Positions 35,807 through 44,609 of a stretch of 64,000 nt of DNA are shown piece by piece. The stretch covers positions 84,315 through 148,314 of the forward strand of contig CAIONQ010000076.1 of assembly GCA_903859705.1 (NCBI GenBank), read 5' to 3'. The notes below the pieces were generated by a model, which worked only from the letters and a program-made list of their open reading frames with translations, had not been told where the DNA came from and did not search any database. How positions within the stretch are numbered: the stretch's first letter is position 1; each line of letters opens with the position of its first letter. The position numbers were made by a program, and so were the translations under genes. Source of the stretch: an uncultured Chthonomonas sp. Lineage in GTDB: Bacteria > Armatimonadota > Chthonomonadetes > Chthonomonadales > Chthonomonadaceae.

Positions 35807-36940
35807 ATGTCCCAGTTCTCCAGCATATACGGCCAGGCACCTGCAGTAGCCGCTCTCAGGCGGGCGTTGGCTTCCAATCAGCTTCCCGGGTGCTATCTGT
35901 TGGTAGGCACACCAGGAGTTGGCAAGGGAGCGATGGCACGTGCGCTGGCGCAGGCCGCCTGCTGCCTGTCGCCGATTGTGGAGCCGGCGACTGAGTTTGA
36001 TTCCTGTGGAACCTGCTCCTCTTGTCGTATGGCAGAAGCTGGCACACATCCTGAGATCATAACCTTCTTGCCATCCGGGGAAGCAACCCAGATTTGGCAA
36101 TTTTGGGAGCGTGATAACAAGCCAGGATCCGGGGCTCTCTCAAGAACGATGGCCTATGCGCCGAGCATTGGCAAACGGCGGGTGTACATTGTGGAACGCG
36201 CCGAAACGTTAACGGAATCGGCAGCAAACAGCCTGCTTAAGGTGTTGGAGGAGCCGCCACCCTATGCGCTCTTCATTCTTGCTGCACCGCATCAGGCCAG
36301 GGTGCTTCCTACCATCTTTAGCCGCAGCCAAACAGTGCGTTTAAACGCTAGCCCGCGCGCCGGGTTGGAACAGTTTCTTGTATCAACAACCGCATGCAAC
36401 CCGGAAACAGCATCTCTGCTTGCCTCGATATCGGAGGGCAGAACGGGATATGCCGTACGAATGGCACTTTCGCCTGCGGTTGGCACCGAGATTGAACGCA
36501 TTCTGGAGTTTGCCGAAACACTACCAACGGCGCCGCGGGTGCGTGCCCTTAAGATAGCCGAGCAGATGCGCAAACTGGCCGTGCAGGTGAAGGCTCTGAT
36601 AGGGGAGGAGCCCTCTGCTGCGGAAGATCCTGCCGACGGGGAAGGCGGATCTGCGAAAGAAAAAACCTCGCGGCGGCAGCTTGCTGCGCTATTTGATCTG
36701 CTAATGGCTTACTATCGGGACCTGGTTGCATGCTCTGCCGCCAATCCGCAACAGATGGTGGATGTACACATCATCAACAGCAACCGGATTGATCATCTGC
36801 TTCGACTGGCGGCTGGATCCTCTGCATCCCGCTGGATGCGCTGCCTTGATGCGCTAACGGTTGCGCGCCGCAGGTTGGATGCAAATGCAAATGTTGCCCT
36901 GGTTACCGAGGTACTCGCTATGACCCTTGTTGAACCCTGA
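35807..36940 (+). CDS. holB: DNA polymerase III delta prime subunit
   Basis: 377 residues. AAA+ clamp-loader subunit. N-terminus SIYGQAPAVAALRRALASNQLPG; P-loop GTPGVGKGAMAR, where the Thr/Ser after Lys is Gly; zinc module with CGTCSSC; Walker B-like VYIVERAETLTESAANSLLKVLEEPP, a diagnostic HolB stretch; SRx motif as FSRSQ. The stator role of delta prime does not need ATP hydrolysis, which fits the altered P-loop. First of three closely spaced genes (holB, the 154-residue gene, xer). Confidence 0.93.
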   Translation: MSQFSSIYGQAPAVAALRRALASNQLPGCYLLVGTPGVGKGAMARALAQAACCLSPIVEPATEFDSCGTCSSCRMAEAGTHPEIITFLPSGEATQIWQFWERDNKPGSGALSRTMAYAPSIGKRRVYIVERAETLTESAANSLLKVLEEPPPYALFILAAPHQARVLPTIFSRSQTVRLNASPRAGLEQFLVSTTACNPETASLLASISEGRTGYAVRMALSPAVGTEIERILEFAETLPTAPRVRALKIAEQMRKLAVQVKALIGEEPSAAEDPADGEGGSAKEKTSRRQLAALFDLLMAYYRDLVACSAANPQQMVDVHIINSNRIDHLLRLAAGSSASRWMRCLDALTVARRRLDANANVALVTEVLAMTLVEP

Positions 36941-36961
36941 TGAGGGGAGGGTGCCCGGGGA

Positions 36962-36970
36962 TGGTATACT
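36962..36970 (+). promoter_or_regulatory. Extended -10 promoter element (TGGTATACT)
   Basis: The same TGGTATACT seen at 13412-13420 lies 64 bp before the ATG at 37034, in the 93-bp gap after holB. It gives the following genes a promoter of their own. Confidence 0.5.
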
Positions 36971-37033
36971 TATTGCACTAAACGGCGCGTTCCTGGCGCC
37001 TTCATATCCTTGTTCGCACCGGGAGAAACATCC

Positions 37034-37498
37034 ATGGCAGAGCCGCTTAAAGAGGGAGATCGCGTAGTCGTCTCCAACCGTGAAGTAACAGATGACGATG
37101 TAAAATCGGGCCTGTTCTATAACCACTACCGTGGACTTACAGGGTTGGTTCAGAAGGTGTATGAAAACGTTGGCGAGATGGCGATTACGATTGATGATGC
37201 CAGCCTGGCTGAAAGCGTGCGTACACGCCATTATGAAGTGCGCGATGCCATGAAACAGAAATGGCTGGATGGCCTTTCTGAAGAGCAGCGCAGCAGACTC
37301 TCCGATGTTGAGAAAGACTTCAATCTTCGATACAGCATTGTAATTGCCATATCGGATGTGAGCATCAGCCACGAGCCCGCCCCGGTGCTGGCCGCCGTTG
37401 CACCGGCACCAGTAGAGGCAGTCCCGCATCGCAAAACTGCCGCCGAGATAGAGGCTGAAGAGGCCGCATACATAGCCAGCAAGCTGGAGCAGGCGTAG
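37034..37498 (+). CDS. Small protein with SH3-like N-terminal domain
   Basis: 154 residues from the ATG at 37034 with GGGAGAA 6 nt upstream; a TTG at 37010 is less likely. The first 50 residues (LKEGDRVVVSNREVTDDDV then LTGLVQKVYENVGEMAITIDDAS) have the spacing of a KOW/SH3 barrel. Then a helical EEQRSRLSDVEKDF stretch, an Ala/Pro-rich linker and an acidic helix at the end (AAEIEAEEAAYIASKLEQA). No family recognised. Placed between holB and xer. Confidence 0.7.
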   Translation: MAEPLKEGDRVVVSNREVTDDDVKSGLFYNHYRGLTGLVQKVYENVGEMAITIDDASLAESVRTRHYEVRDAMKQKWLDGLSEEQRSRLSDVEKDFNLRYSIVIAISDVSISHEPAPVLAAVAPAPVEAVPHRKTAAEIEAEEAAYIASKLEQA

Positions 37499-37548
37499 CG
37501 CGCACTCTGATTCGCAGTACTAATTGATTTTCAGGAGCTCACACTCCT

Positions 37549-38574
37549 ATGAGAACTCCCCGTAAAGGCGCCGCCTCACCCCAGGCGGCGCGTGCTCTTG
37601 CAGATGTGCGTGCCGCAGAACGCATTCTGCCAGAACCCATCCAGGGCCATCTTGTAGCCTTCATGCAGTACCTCCGCCTTGTTCGCAATAGCTCCGCCTG
37701 CACTCTGCGCGCCTACCGCGCCGATCTCGAACAGTTCCTCGGTTTTATATCATGCCATCCCGATCTTGGTAGCGATGGTCTCTCCCGGCTTACCCGCCAA
37801 CATGTGCGCGCTTTTCTGGCAGATTTACAGGTTTCTGAGTACCGCAGAACCAGCCTTGCCCGCAAGCTGGCCGCAATGCGTGCCTTTTGCAAATGGGCTA
37901 ACAGGCAGGCGCTGATGGAGGGCGACCCCACCATTGGCATACAGACAATTAAACAAGAAAAGAAGCTGCCAAAGTTTCTGCGGGGTGGGGAAGTGGAGGC
38001 CTTGCTTGCCGCACCAGATACAGAAACACCGGATGGCCAGCGAGACAGGGCACTGTTGGAACTGCTCTATGCCAGTGGGTTGCGCGCTGCGGAAGCGCAT
38101 CGGTTGGATGTGGGAGATCTGGATCTTTTTTCCGCAGAAATCCGAGTACGGCATGGCAAAGGAGATAAAGAGCGCATAGCTATGCTGGGCGAGGATGCAA
38201 TTGCAGCCCTACAGCACTATCTGCAGAATGGGCGTATTGCGCTTGCAACTGCGGGAGCAGCGGCTGCAGAGCAGGCCGTATTCCTCAATAAATTCGGGCA
38301 GCGCCTCTCCGATCGTGGCATACGGCGCACTTTTGATCGGTATGTAACGCAAACTTCAGATAGGCTAAAGATTACTCCGCATGTGCTTCGCCATACGTTT
38401 GCAACGCACCTGCTGGATAACGGTGCAGATCTGCGCTCTGTTCAGGAGTTGCTTGGGCATGCTAACCTTGGCACAACTCAGATTTATACGCATGTTACTA
38501 CCGAGCGAATGAAAGACTCTTATGATAAAGCCCACCCCCGTGCGAGCAAGCGAGATGGGGATGGGCAGGGCTAA
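37549..38574 (+). CDS. xerD: Xer-type tyrosine recombinase
   Basis: 341 residues, a little longer than XerC/D at the N-terminus. The SAM-like core-binding domain contains NSSACTLRAYRADLEQFLGF. Catalytic residues: Arg in YASGLRAAEAHRLDVGDLD, Lys in HGKGDKER, HxxR in HVLRHTFATHLLD, His in ELLGHANLGTTQ and Tyr in IYTHVT. It resolves chromosome dimers at dif or acts in a related recombination. The XerC versus XerD choice is not certain. A perfect 9-bp hairpin lies in its first codons (37568-37591). Confidence 0.9.
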   Translation: MRTPRKGAASPQAARALADVRAAERILPEPIQGHLVAFMQYLRLVRNSSACTLRAYRADLEQFLGFISCHPDLGSDGLSRLTRQHVRAFLADLQVSEYRRTSLARKLAAMRAFCKWANRQALMEGDPTIGIQTIKQEKKLPKFLRGGEVEALLAAPDTETPDGQRDRALLELLYASGLRAAEAHRLDVGDLDLFSAEIRVRHGKGDKERIAMLGEDAIAALQHYLQNGRIALATAGAAAAEQAVFLNKFGQRLSDRGIRRTFDRYVTQTSDRLKITPHVLRHTFATHLLDNGADLRSVQELLGHANLGTTQIYTHVTTERMKDSYDKAHPRASKRDGDGQG

Positions 38575-38615
38575 TTGTTGCTCATGTGTACGACATGCGT
38601 AGATCCGTGATTTAG

Positions 38616-39350
38616 TTAAGCTTCACGCCCTATCTGTGTTAGCTCGGCGGCGCAATTGCTAATTATGCCATCCACGCCAAAGGCAAGCAGCTTCTTAGCA
38701 ACCTCCATATCATCCACGGTCCATGCAAATACTGCCAGTCCACGGGCTTTCAGTGCATCCACGATGGGGAAGTTAAGCAGGGGATGCTGCCATGTAACGG
38801 CTTCGGTATCTATGGCATCCAGCAACCGTACATTGTCAAAACTAAGGTTTAGCTTATCGCCTTCGCCGGCATCCAGAGATAAGGAAAGTGGCAGCTCTGG
38901 ATCAGCGGCTCGAAAACGCTGCCTGCTTTCAAAACTGGCTCCGGGAACAACCTTAAGGCCGGGTGGCAATATAGCAAGGGCAGCTGCAACCCTCAGTTCG
39001 GTATCTCCGCCGCCACATTTCATATCCGCCATAATGGCACAGCCACTTTCATTGCACCACTCCACCAATTGCTCCAGAATGGGGACGCCTTCTCCCGCAC
39101 CAAGGTCCAGGCTGGCCAGTACGCTGGCTTCGGTTTCCTGTATAACATAGACATTGCCCTGTGCGTCCTTAACATACTCATCGTGTGCCAGAACCAACTG
39201 AGCATCAATCGATAGGCGAATATCGCATTCCACCATGGTGCATCCCAGTTCTCTGGCACGCTGAAAGCTGCGCATCGTGTTGGCGGGATATTCTCGTGGT
39301 GCGCCGCGGTGCCCAACTCGGTGCCAAGGCTGAATAATTTTCTCACTCAT
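38616..39350 (-). CDS. Glycerophosphodiester phosphodiesterase
   Basis: 244 residues from the ATG at 39350 (MSEKIIQPWHRVGHRG); a GTG at 39374 is the alternative. Catalytic motifs: HRGAPREYPANT, CTMVECDIRLSIDAQLVLAHDE, then FAWTVDDMEVAKKLL and GVDGIISNCA. This layout (HR, ExD, H) is the GDPD family, which hydrolyses deacylated phospholipids to glycerol-3-phosphate. No signal peptide, so cytoplasmic and perhaps in lipid turnover. Confidence 0.9.
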   Translation of the reverse strand: MSEKIIQPWHRVGHRGAPREYPANTMRSFQRARELGCTMVECDIRLSIDAQLVLAHDEYVKDAQGNVYVIQETEASVLASLDLGAGEGVPILEQLVEWCNESGCAIMADMKCGGGDTELRVAAALAILPPGLKVVPGASFESRQRFRAADPELPLSLSLDAGEGDKLNLSFDNVRLLDAIDTEAVTWQHPLLNFPIVDALKARGLAVFAWTVDDMEVAKKLLAFGVDGIISNCAAELTQIGREA

Positions 39351-39694
39351 TTCAATTTCATCCCTATTGGTCACTATAAATGCGAGGAAACGTGTGGCTC
39401 ATTGTGTGGTGAGTCTACCTCAGTCTGTAACACCCACCAACAGCACCTGTCATTCATGAACGAGCCCAATTCAAAAGGAAGTGAACTTTTTCATTCTCTG
39501 GGCCGTTACTTAGAAAGTAAAGGTTACTAAACGGCTATGCTGGTCGTCCTATAAATACATATGCTGTTAGTTATGCCTCTGCGAGGTCCTGGCGCGGCTC
39601 TGGTATCATCCGGATCCACCACGCTGCTGCGGCTCCTCACCGGTGATGATGGCGAGGCACTGGTAATTGCACGCTACGAACGGAGGATATCCGA
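39351..39694. other. Intergenic with a tiny possible peptide
   Basis: A 24-codon frame at 39456-39530 begins MNEPNSKGSELFHSLG and reads like protein but has no ribosome site. TGGTATCAT at 39601-39609 is a probable extended -10 for the lipoprotein gene. Nothing else recognised. Confidence 0.35.
39601..39609 (+). promoter_or_regulatory. Extended -10 promoter element (TGGTATCAT)
   Basis: A TGn-type -10 located 86 bp before the lipoprotein ATG, matching the pattern of TGGTATACT elements elsewhere in the window. Confidence 0.4.
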
Positions 39695-40027
39695 ATGAAA
39701 CGCGCTATCGGATGGTTTGCACTTTGCACAGCGGTGATTGGATCTGTTGGTATAACAGGCTGTCAGAGCTTTTCACCACCGCCCACTACTATGGTAACCG
39801 ACCATGTTGGCGAAAACTGCACCATATTTTATCGGCACAATATGCTGGGTACCTCGGGCATTATGGCCTCTCCGCTTGCCGAAGAAGTTAACGGCACCCA
39901 ACTATCTGTGCATGGCAAGTTAATTGAAGAGGGTGCAGACTGGGTACGCCTTCAGGTTGGCACCGACGAGGTAACGATTCCACGTGAAGTGATACTTACC
40001 ATCAAAACCCAGACAAAATCTAAATAG
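39695..40027 (+). CDS. Small lipoprotein
   Basis: 110 residues with GGAGG at the proper distance before the ATG. A signal peptide with lipobox GITGC makes Cys23 the lipidated residue. The mature part is beta-rich: a strand pattern GENCTIFYRHNMLG, then ADWVRLQVGTDEVTIPREVILTIK, like a small LSM/SH3-type barrel. Function unknown; probably anchored in the outer or inner membrane. Confidence 0.8.
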   Translation: MKRAIGWFALCTAVIGSVGITGCQSFSPPPTTMVTDHVGENCTIFYRHNMLGTSGIMASPLAEEVNGTQLSVHGKLIEEGADWVRLQVGTDEVTIPREVILTIKTQTKSK

Positions 40028-40163
40028 CCTGCATCTTTACGCATAATAAGATTATTTCCTCGCTTCCTGCGGCATGGCGGGTAGACTATATGGCGTGCCA
40101 CAACGGGGCAGCCAACCAACGCTGTTGCCTGAGGGCGCCACAGCATTACAGGGAGGAGCGCAG

Positions 40164-40826
40164 ATGCGTCCCATCGTTCTTCTGATCGCTTTCGCAGCGA
40201 TTGCAGCAGGTACCGCCGTTGCGGCGGATGATACCAACAAAGCACCTAAGCCAGACAGGCAGGGCTTTTACAAACTATTTAATGGCAAAGACCTTTCCGA
40301 CTGGAAGCCGAGTGAGAACCCCGAAACGTTCAGCGTTGAAAAGGGCAATCTTGTAGTTCATGGCAAGAGATCTCACCTCTTCTACACGGGGCCAATTTAC
40401 AACCATAACTTCAAGAACTTCCACCTGAAGGCCGAAGTTATGACGTTTCCGCAGGCAAACAGCGGTATCTACTTCCACACCGAATTCGAAGCCGACAACT
40501 GGCCCTCCAAGGGCTTTGAGTGCCAGGTGAACGAAACCCACGGTGATGTAAAGAAGACCGGCGGCCTGTACGATATTAAAGATGTTATCGGCGAATCTCC
40601 GGTTAAAACCGGCGAGTGGTACACGTACGATATCATCGTTCAGGGCAAGCATGTTGTTCTGAAGATCAATGGCAAAGTAACTTGCGATTGGACCCAGCCC
40701 GATGATTTCGTGCCCCCGTCAAACCACAAGGGCCGCATGATCGATACCGGCACCATTGCTATTCAGGGCCACGATCCTAACTCCAAGATCCTGTACCGCT
40801 CCATCAAAATCAAGCCGCTGGATTAG
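40164..40826 (+). CDS. DUF1080 (3-keto-disaccharide hydrolase) protein
   Basis: 220 residues from the ATG at 40164 with GGAGGAG upstream. Signal peptide MRPIVLLIAFAAIAAGTAVA. KLFNGKDLSDWKPSEN opens the DUF1080 concanavalin-like fold; SGIYFHTEFEADNWPSKGFECQV and TGTIAIQGHDPNSKILYRSIKIKPL are family hallmarks. Members cleave 3-keto sugars or bind glycans and are abundant in Planctomycetota, Verrucomicrobiota and Armatimonadota. Followed by a terminator that overlaps the end of the NERD gene. Confidence 0.9.
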   Translation: MRPIVLLIAFAAIAAGTAVAADDTNKAPKPDRQGFYKLFNGKDLSDWKPSENPETFSVEKGNLVVHGKRSHLFYTGPIYNHNFKNFHLKAEVMTFPQANSGIYFHTEFEADNWPSKGFECQVNETHGDVKKTGGLYDIKDVIGESPVKTGEWYTYDIIVQGKHVVLKINGKVTCDWTQPDDFVPPSNHKGRMIDTGTIAIQGHDPNSKILYRSIKIKPLD

Positions 40827-40872
40827 TTCCGGGTTTGAGGCATGAAGGGGCCATGGCGGACTATAGATGAGT

Positions 40873-40906
40873 CGCACGTAACCTTTATACGGTACGTGCG
40901 GCTTTT
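40873..40906 (+). terminator. Terminator of the DUF1080 gene
   Basis: CGCACGTA (40873-40880) pairs with TACGTGCG (40893-40900), followed by GCTTTTCTCT. Part of it lies in the last codons of the convergent NERD gene, whose stop is at 40885. Confidence 0.7.
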
Positions 40907-41637
40907 CTCTGTTTTAGTGCACTGTTTGCCGACCGTGATGCTTCCAGAAATACCAGAGATAGTGTGCTTACTTGTTGTGTATTAAGAGTGGGCTGTAAAC
41001 TGGCCACCAGCCTGAGTATGTCTTTAGCCAGTACTGCGTGTACTGCTTGAAGCCCCGGTGTATTTAACTGTTGCGTTTCGCAGAAAACAACACTGCAGTA
41101 ACAGGGAACGGGAAATTGTGCTGCTGACGGCGTGACGCCAAGCTGTTGCCCAACAAACCGGGCTACGGATGCCTCATTGCGTTTGGCCTGAGCAGATGGG
41201 TTGGCCCTAAGGGCAATTCGGTAGTTGTTGCTGGTGCGGCGATACCATTTGCCACTTTCAAATTCTATGCAGCCCGCATAGGTTTTTACTTCCATCACCA
41301 GCACGCCGTGCGGGCCAATGAGCACGGCATCGGTATCGCCCTGTTTAGAATTTGGTGCGGCAAATGCCGTTACCAGTGTAAAGGTATCTGGCAGTGCAGA
41401 AAGCAGCATCTTAACCTGCTTTTCACCCTGGTAGCCGCGTACCCAGGTGCTATACCCGGCACTCAGAGCGTCGCCGCCTTCTAAGAGCGCATATAGCATC
41501 AGGAATGGCACCGCTGCTAATAAGATGTGCGCCACAAATATTGATAACAGGCATAGGATGATGCCAGCAATAATAGCTAATGCAAGAATATTCTGGGCTT
41601 TGTTCTGGGTATAGGATGGATACTCAATAAGCCTCAT
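40885..41637 (-). CDS. Membrane-anchored NERD-domain protein
   Basis: 250 residues. Two transmembrane helices at ~18-55 (ILALAIIAGIILCLLSIFVA, ILLAAVPFLMLYALL). NERD core: GYQGEKQVKMLLSALPD, then GDTDAVLIGPHGVLVMEVKTYAG with the D and ExK of the PD-(D/E)xK nuclease fold, then NPSAQAKRNEASV. NERD proteins are nuclease-related and sometimes appear in defence islands; this one stands alone. Its 3' end overlaps the DUF1080 terminator. Confidence 0.85.
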   Translation of the reverse strand: MRLIEYPSYTQNKAQNILALAIIAGIILCLLSIFVAHILLAAVPFLMLYALLEGGDALSAGYSTWVRGYQGEKQVKMLLSALPDTFTLVTAFAAPNSKQGDTDAVLIGPHGVLVMEVKTYAGCIEFESGKWYRRTSNNYRIALRANPSAQAKRNEASVARFVGQQLGVTPSAAQFPVPCYCSVVFCETQQLNTPGLQAVHAVLAKDILRLVASLQPTLNTQQVSTLSLVFLEASRSANSALKQRKAARTV

Positions 41638-41775
41638 TCCTATCTCTCCTTATGAGATTACCGGGGGAATCCCATCTGCAGGTTATCTGCAATTAGCAGT
41701 GTGTTTGGCTGCTCTTCCCCAACTATCGTACTTAAATGCAAATGGAATACGGTGCACAACCGGGCATGGAAGAAG

Positions 41776-42020
41776 TTAGTTCGCGGTTGCAGCAATGCGA
41801 CAATCGCGCGGTGAAACGCCCATCAGTTCCCAGAATTTCCTGCTGAAGTAGGCGGAATCGCAAAACCTGCATTCACATGCAATCTGCCCGATCGATAATC
41901 CCGCTTGCGCCAGCAGGCTGCACGCTTCCCGAATACTTTTCCCAGAATGTGCTTCTCTGGCCCGGTGCCAGACACCTCCCCAAAAACCCCATGTTCCTGG
42001 TATGTTTGGGCAGAATCGCG
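41776..42020 (-). pseudogene. Remnant of an AraC-family regulator
   Basis: On the minus strand a continuous frame ending at the TAA 41776-41778 reads SIREACSLLAQAGLSIGQIA, then ECRFCDSAYFSRKFWELMG and VSPRD, the second helix-turn-helix of an AraC regulator. Upstream, near 42020, the frame hits a stop and no first helix-turn-helix or sensor domain remains. It lies divergent to the glycosidase-like gene at 42142, where an AraC activator would be expected, so it is probably its lost regulator. Confidence 0.7.
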
Positions 42021-42141
42021 CAGTTTAAACGGGTTGAGGTGTTGCGGCGGCAGGAACGCAACCTGCAATTTGAGGGCACTGCGCCATTCTGCAAGTGTTG
42101 CCGGTGAAATGTGGTGTTACGAGTTCAAATGGAGGGGCGGA

Positions 42142-43245
42142 ATGCGCAGCAACCAAACACGCAGGGAGCTTTTGGCGGCAACTGCAGCGGTTATGACAGG
42201 AGCAAGCGCAGTGCACGCAAATGACAAACCAGGCATAAATGAAATTGCTGGTGGCGGGGAACAGTGGGCGGCCCGATGGAGAAATTGGCACTACTGGCGA
42301 GATCATGTGGTGCCTGCTAACCCGGCGATACCTGGCCACGAGGCGTTTCACAATACGGATGGCCCATGCGTGTTTCGTATCCCGGGTGAGAGCAATTGGT
42401 TCATTAGTTACCTGGGATTTAACGGCAGTGGCTACAACACATTTATTGCAGAAAGTGATGACCTGGTCCATTGGCATGATCACAGGCTCGCGTTTGGGTT
42501 TGGCCCGGTAAATGAGTTTGATCACGGTGGCAGGGTACTGGGAGCTTATCTATTTACAGACTATGGTGCCAGTGGCCAACGCTTACTAAAGCGCCATAAG
42601 GGGCTGTTTTGGTCGCTTTATGGTTGTTACCCAAAGCAGGGAGGGTACGAGTTGAGGCCCGGGTATGAAGGAGTTGCTTGCAGCGAGGATGGCATACACT
42701 GGAAGCATGCTAGAGAGGTGCCCATACTCTCAGTGTTTGATGCAGATTGTGCGGATTGGGAACAAGAGTGCATCTATCAGCCCTGGCTGTTGGAGCACGG
42801 TGGCAAGTATTACAACTTTTACAATGCCGCGCATGGCCATGAACAGACCGGGTTGGCAACATCTGATGACTTGATTAGCTGGAAGCGGTATGCCGGGAGT
42901 CCCATAGTTCGCAACCGCCCCGGTGGGTTTGATGCGGAGTTTTGTTCTGATCCAAAAGTGTACCGGGATGGCGATCACTGGGCAATGTTCTATTTTGGAG
43001 TGGGCAAGGGTGGTGCACACATCATGGTTGCCTTTTCACAGGACCTAATCAACTGGGATGCACTACCGGAGCCGTTATACCGCGCCGGTGGACACCCTGG
43101 CGGGTTGGATGCTACCTATGCACACAAAACCTCGCTGATCTTCAACCCAAAGAACAAAACGTGGTATCTGCACTATTGTGCTGTAGGCAACAGAGGTAGG
43201 GGAATTGGCCTGCTAACAAGCTTGCCAATTGAGGGCTCTCTGTAA
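42142..43245 (+). CDS. Tat-exported GH43/GH32-like propeller protein
   Basis: 367 residues from the ATG at 42142 with GGAGG 6 nt upstream; the longer open frame to 41905 runs through the AraC remnant. N-terminus NQTRRELLAATAAVMTGA is a twin-arginine signal. The mature protein has repeated blade motifs of a five-bladed propeller: DGPCVFRIPGESNWFISYLG, SDDLVHWHDHRLAFG, YQPWLLEHGGKYYNFYNAAHG, SDPKVYRDGDHWAMFYFG, KTSLIFNPKNKTWYLHYCAV. Acidic residues at blade starts could be the catalytic set. The sugar substrate is unknown. Confidence 0.78.
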   Translation: MRSNQTRRELLAATAAVMTGASAVHANDKPGINEIAGGGEQWAARWRNWHYWRDHVVPANPAIPGHEAFHNTDGPCVFRIPGESNWFISYLGFNGSGYNTFIAESDDLVHWHDHRLAFGFGPVNEFDHGGRVLGAYLFTDYGASGQRLLKRHKGLFWSLYGCYPKQGGYELRPGYEGVACSEDGIHWKHAREVPILSVFDADCADWEQECIYQPWLLEHGGKYYNFYNAAHGHEQTGLATSDDLISWKRYAGSPIVRNRPGGFDAEFCSDPKVYRDGDHWAMFYFGVGKGGAHIMVAFSQDLINWDALPEPLYRAGGHPGGLDATYAHKTSLIFNPKNKTWYLHYCAVGNRGRGIGLLTSLPIEGSL

Positions 43246-43268
43246 GCCAGTACCCATAGTGAGTATGC

Positions 43269-44609
43269 CTACTTTACACCCGCTGTGCGAAGCTCTTCAT
43301 ATTCCGTGCGAGAGCTCCAGGGTCCAGACTCTGGCAACCATGACTTCAGCGTAGTACCAATCTGCTGCCAGGTATGAATTCCGGCAGCAATCCCGCGATC
43401 TCTTGCGGTGAAATTGCCGCGTGTTTCAATGATATGTTGCCAGTGACTTAGCGTGCCATCCGGTATGTCTGCAGCCCTATCCAGTGCCCAGGTCTTACTC
43501 CAAAAATAGTACGTGTCACCAACCTGTAATGCCTGGTAGTTCCATGCATCGCAGATCCGATTACAGATTGCTTCAAACGAGCCAGTGCTAACATCTGCGA
43601 GAACTTGATGTGGCGTTCCATCGGTGCCGCACTTGTAAAACTGCTCCACAATTATGTATTTGTGTGCAGAGGCTGCTATCGCGTGAAATAGCATTCCACA
43701 ATCGCGCAAATCCCTACCATGTACGTTTGCCTTTTGGAGTGCCTGGGACGGATCTATTGAGGTGGTGTTGCCATCTTGCGCAAGCCTGAGATCTGGAAGC
43801 GTATCACGCACCGGGTTCAATTTCACCTCAGATATAACAGTGCTTGCGGGTGCATCGGCCATAAGGCGTAGAGTGTATGAAGCTACCCTATCCGGGGAGT
43901 TGCCATGGTTATCATCTGGCAAGAACTCCAGAGATTGCGCTTTGCCAGTGATTTTGGCCAGAGGAACCGGGTGATGAATGCTCATGCTTGCAAACTGCCC
44001 ATCTGTGATTGCGCCGAGGGACTCACGAAGCTGCATGCTTTCGGGCGACTGCAACCACCGCTGTTGGGGGGCCGGCAGTGCAAAGAGTGATTGCCCGGCT
44101 TGCCCCGAATGCAGTTCGCGCGCGGCTGCCCTCATAAGCTTTAGCAGTTCGATTGCTTTTTGTCGTGGGTAATCTCGTGCATCACCTTCTGATGCGACAA
44201 ACGCCTTAGAGCGGGCCATCACATATGCAGGATCGTGGGTGGTACCATCGGTCAATGCCCAGCGCCAACCGTTGGGGGCACCGTGGCTGAGTGCATTCGC
44301 GATTTGGCTCATCACGTCCGATGCAGGTCGATCTGTAACATCCAGCGAGATTCTCTGTTCTCTGTCCCAGGATACCGCTCTCATTTCGGCATGAACCAAA
44401 TCGGCAATCGTATAGAGCACTTCGCCCACGGGCCGTGATGCGATGTGCAATGTTATGTGGGCACCCAGGCGGTAGTCTCGGGCCAAATCCAGTTGGGTTA
44501 GCGCCACATCACTGCCCGGAGCTGACTGGGCAATGCAAGCATATGATGCAGCCAGGCCGGCCAGAGCCGCTCCGAGGCTAAATAAGCTTACAAGCTGGTT
44601 TCTTACCAT
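43269..44609 (-). CDS. Exported protein with STN-like N-terminal domain
   Basis: 446 residues from the ATG at 44609 (MVRNQLVSLFSLGAALAGLA), giving a clean signal peptide; the frame is open to 44720 but without one. No clear ribosome site. After cleavage, residues ~30-115 (ITLHIASRPVGEVLYTIADL then ISLDVTDRPASDVMSQIANAL) look like a secretin/TonB short N-terminal (STN) repeat. The remainder has a second such segment (STGSFEAICNRICDAWNYQAL). Unknown role; convergent with the propeller gene. Confidence 0.6.
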   Translation of the reverse strand: MVRNQLVSLFSLGAALAGLAASYACIAQSAPGSDVALTQLDLARDYRLGAHITLHIASRPVGEVLYTIADLVHAEMRAVSWDREQRISLDVTDRPASDVMSQIANALSHGAPNGWRWALTDGTTHDPAYVMARSKAFVASEGDARDYPRQKAIELLKLMRAAARELHSGQAGQSLFALPAPQQRWLQSPESMQLRESLGAITDGQFASMSIHHPVPLAKITGKAQSLEFLPDDNHGNSPDRVASYTLRLMADAPASTVISEVKLNPVRDTLPDLRLAQDGNTTSIDPSQALQKANVHGRDLRDCGMLFHAIAASAHKYIIVEQFYKCGTDGTPHQVLADVSTGSFEAICNRICDAWNYQALQVGDTYYFWSKTWALDRAADIPDGTLSHWQHIIETRGNFTARDRGIAAGIHTWQQIGTTLKSWLPESGPWSSRTEYEELRTAGVK

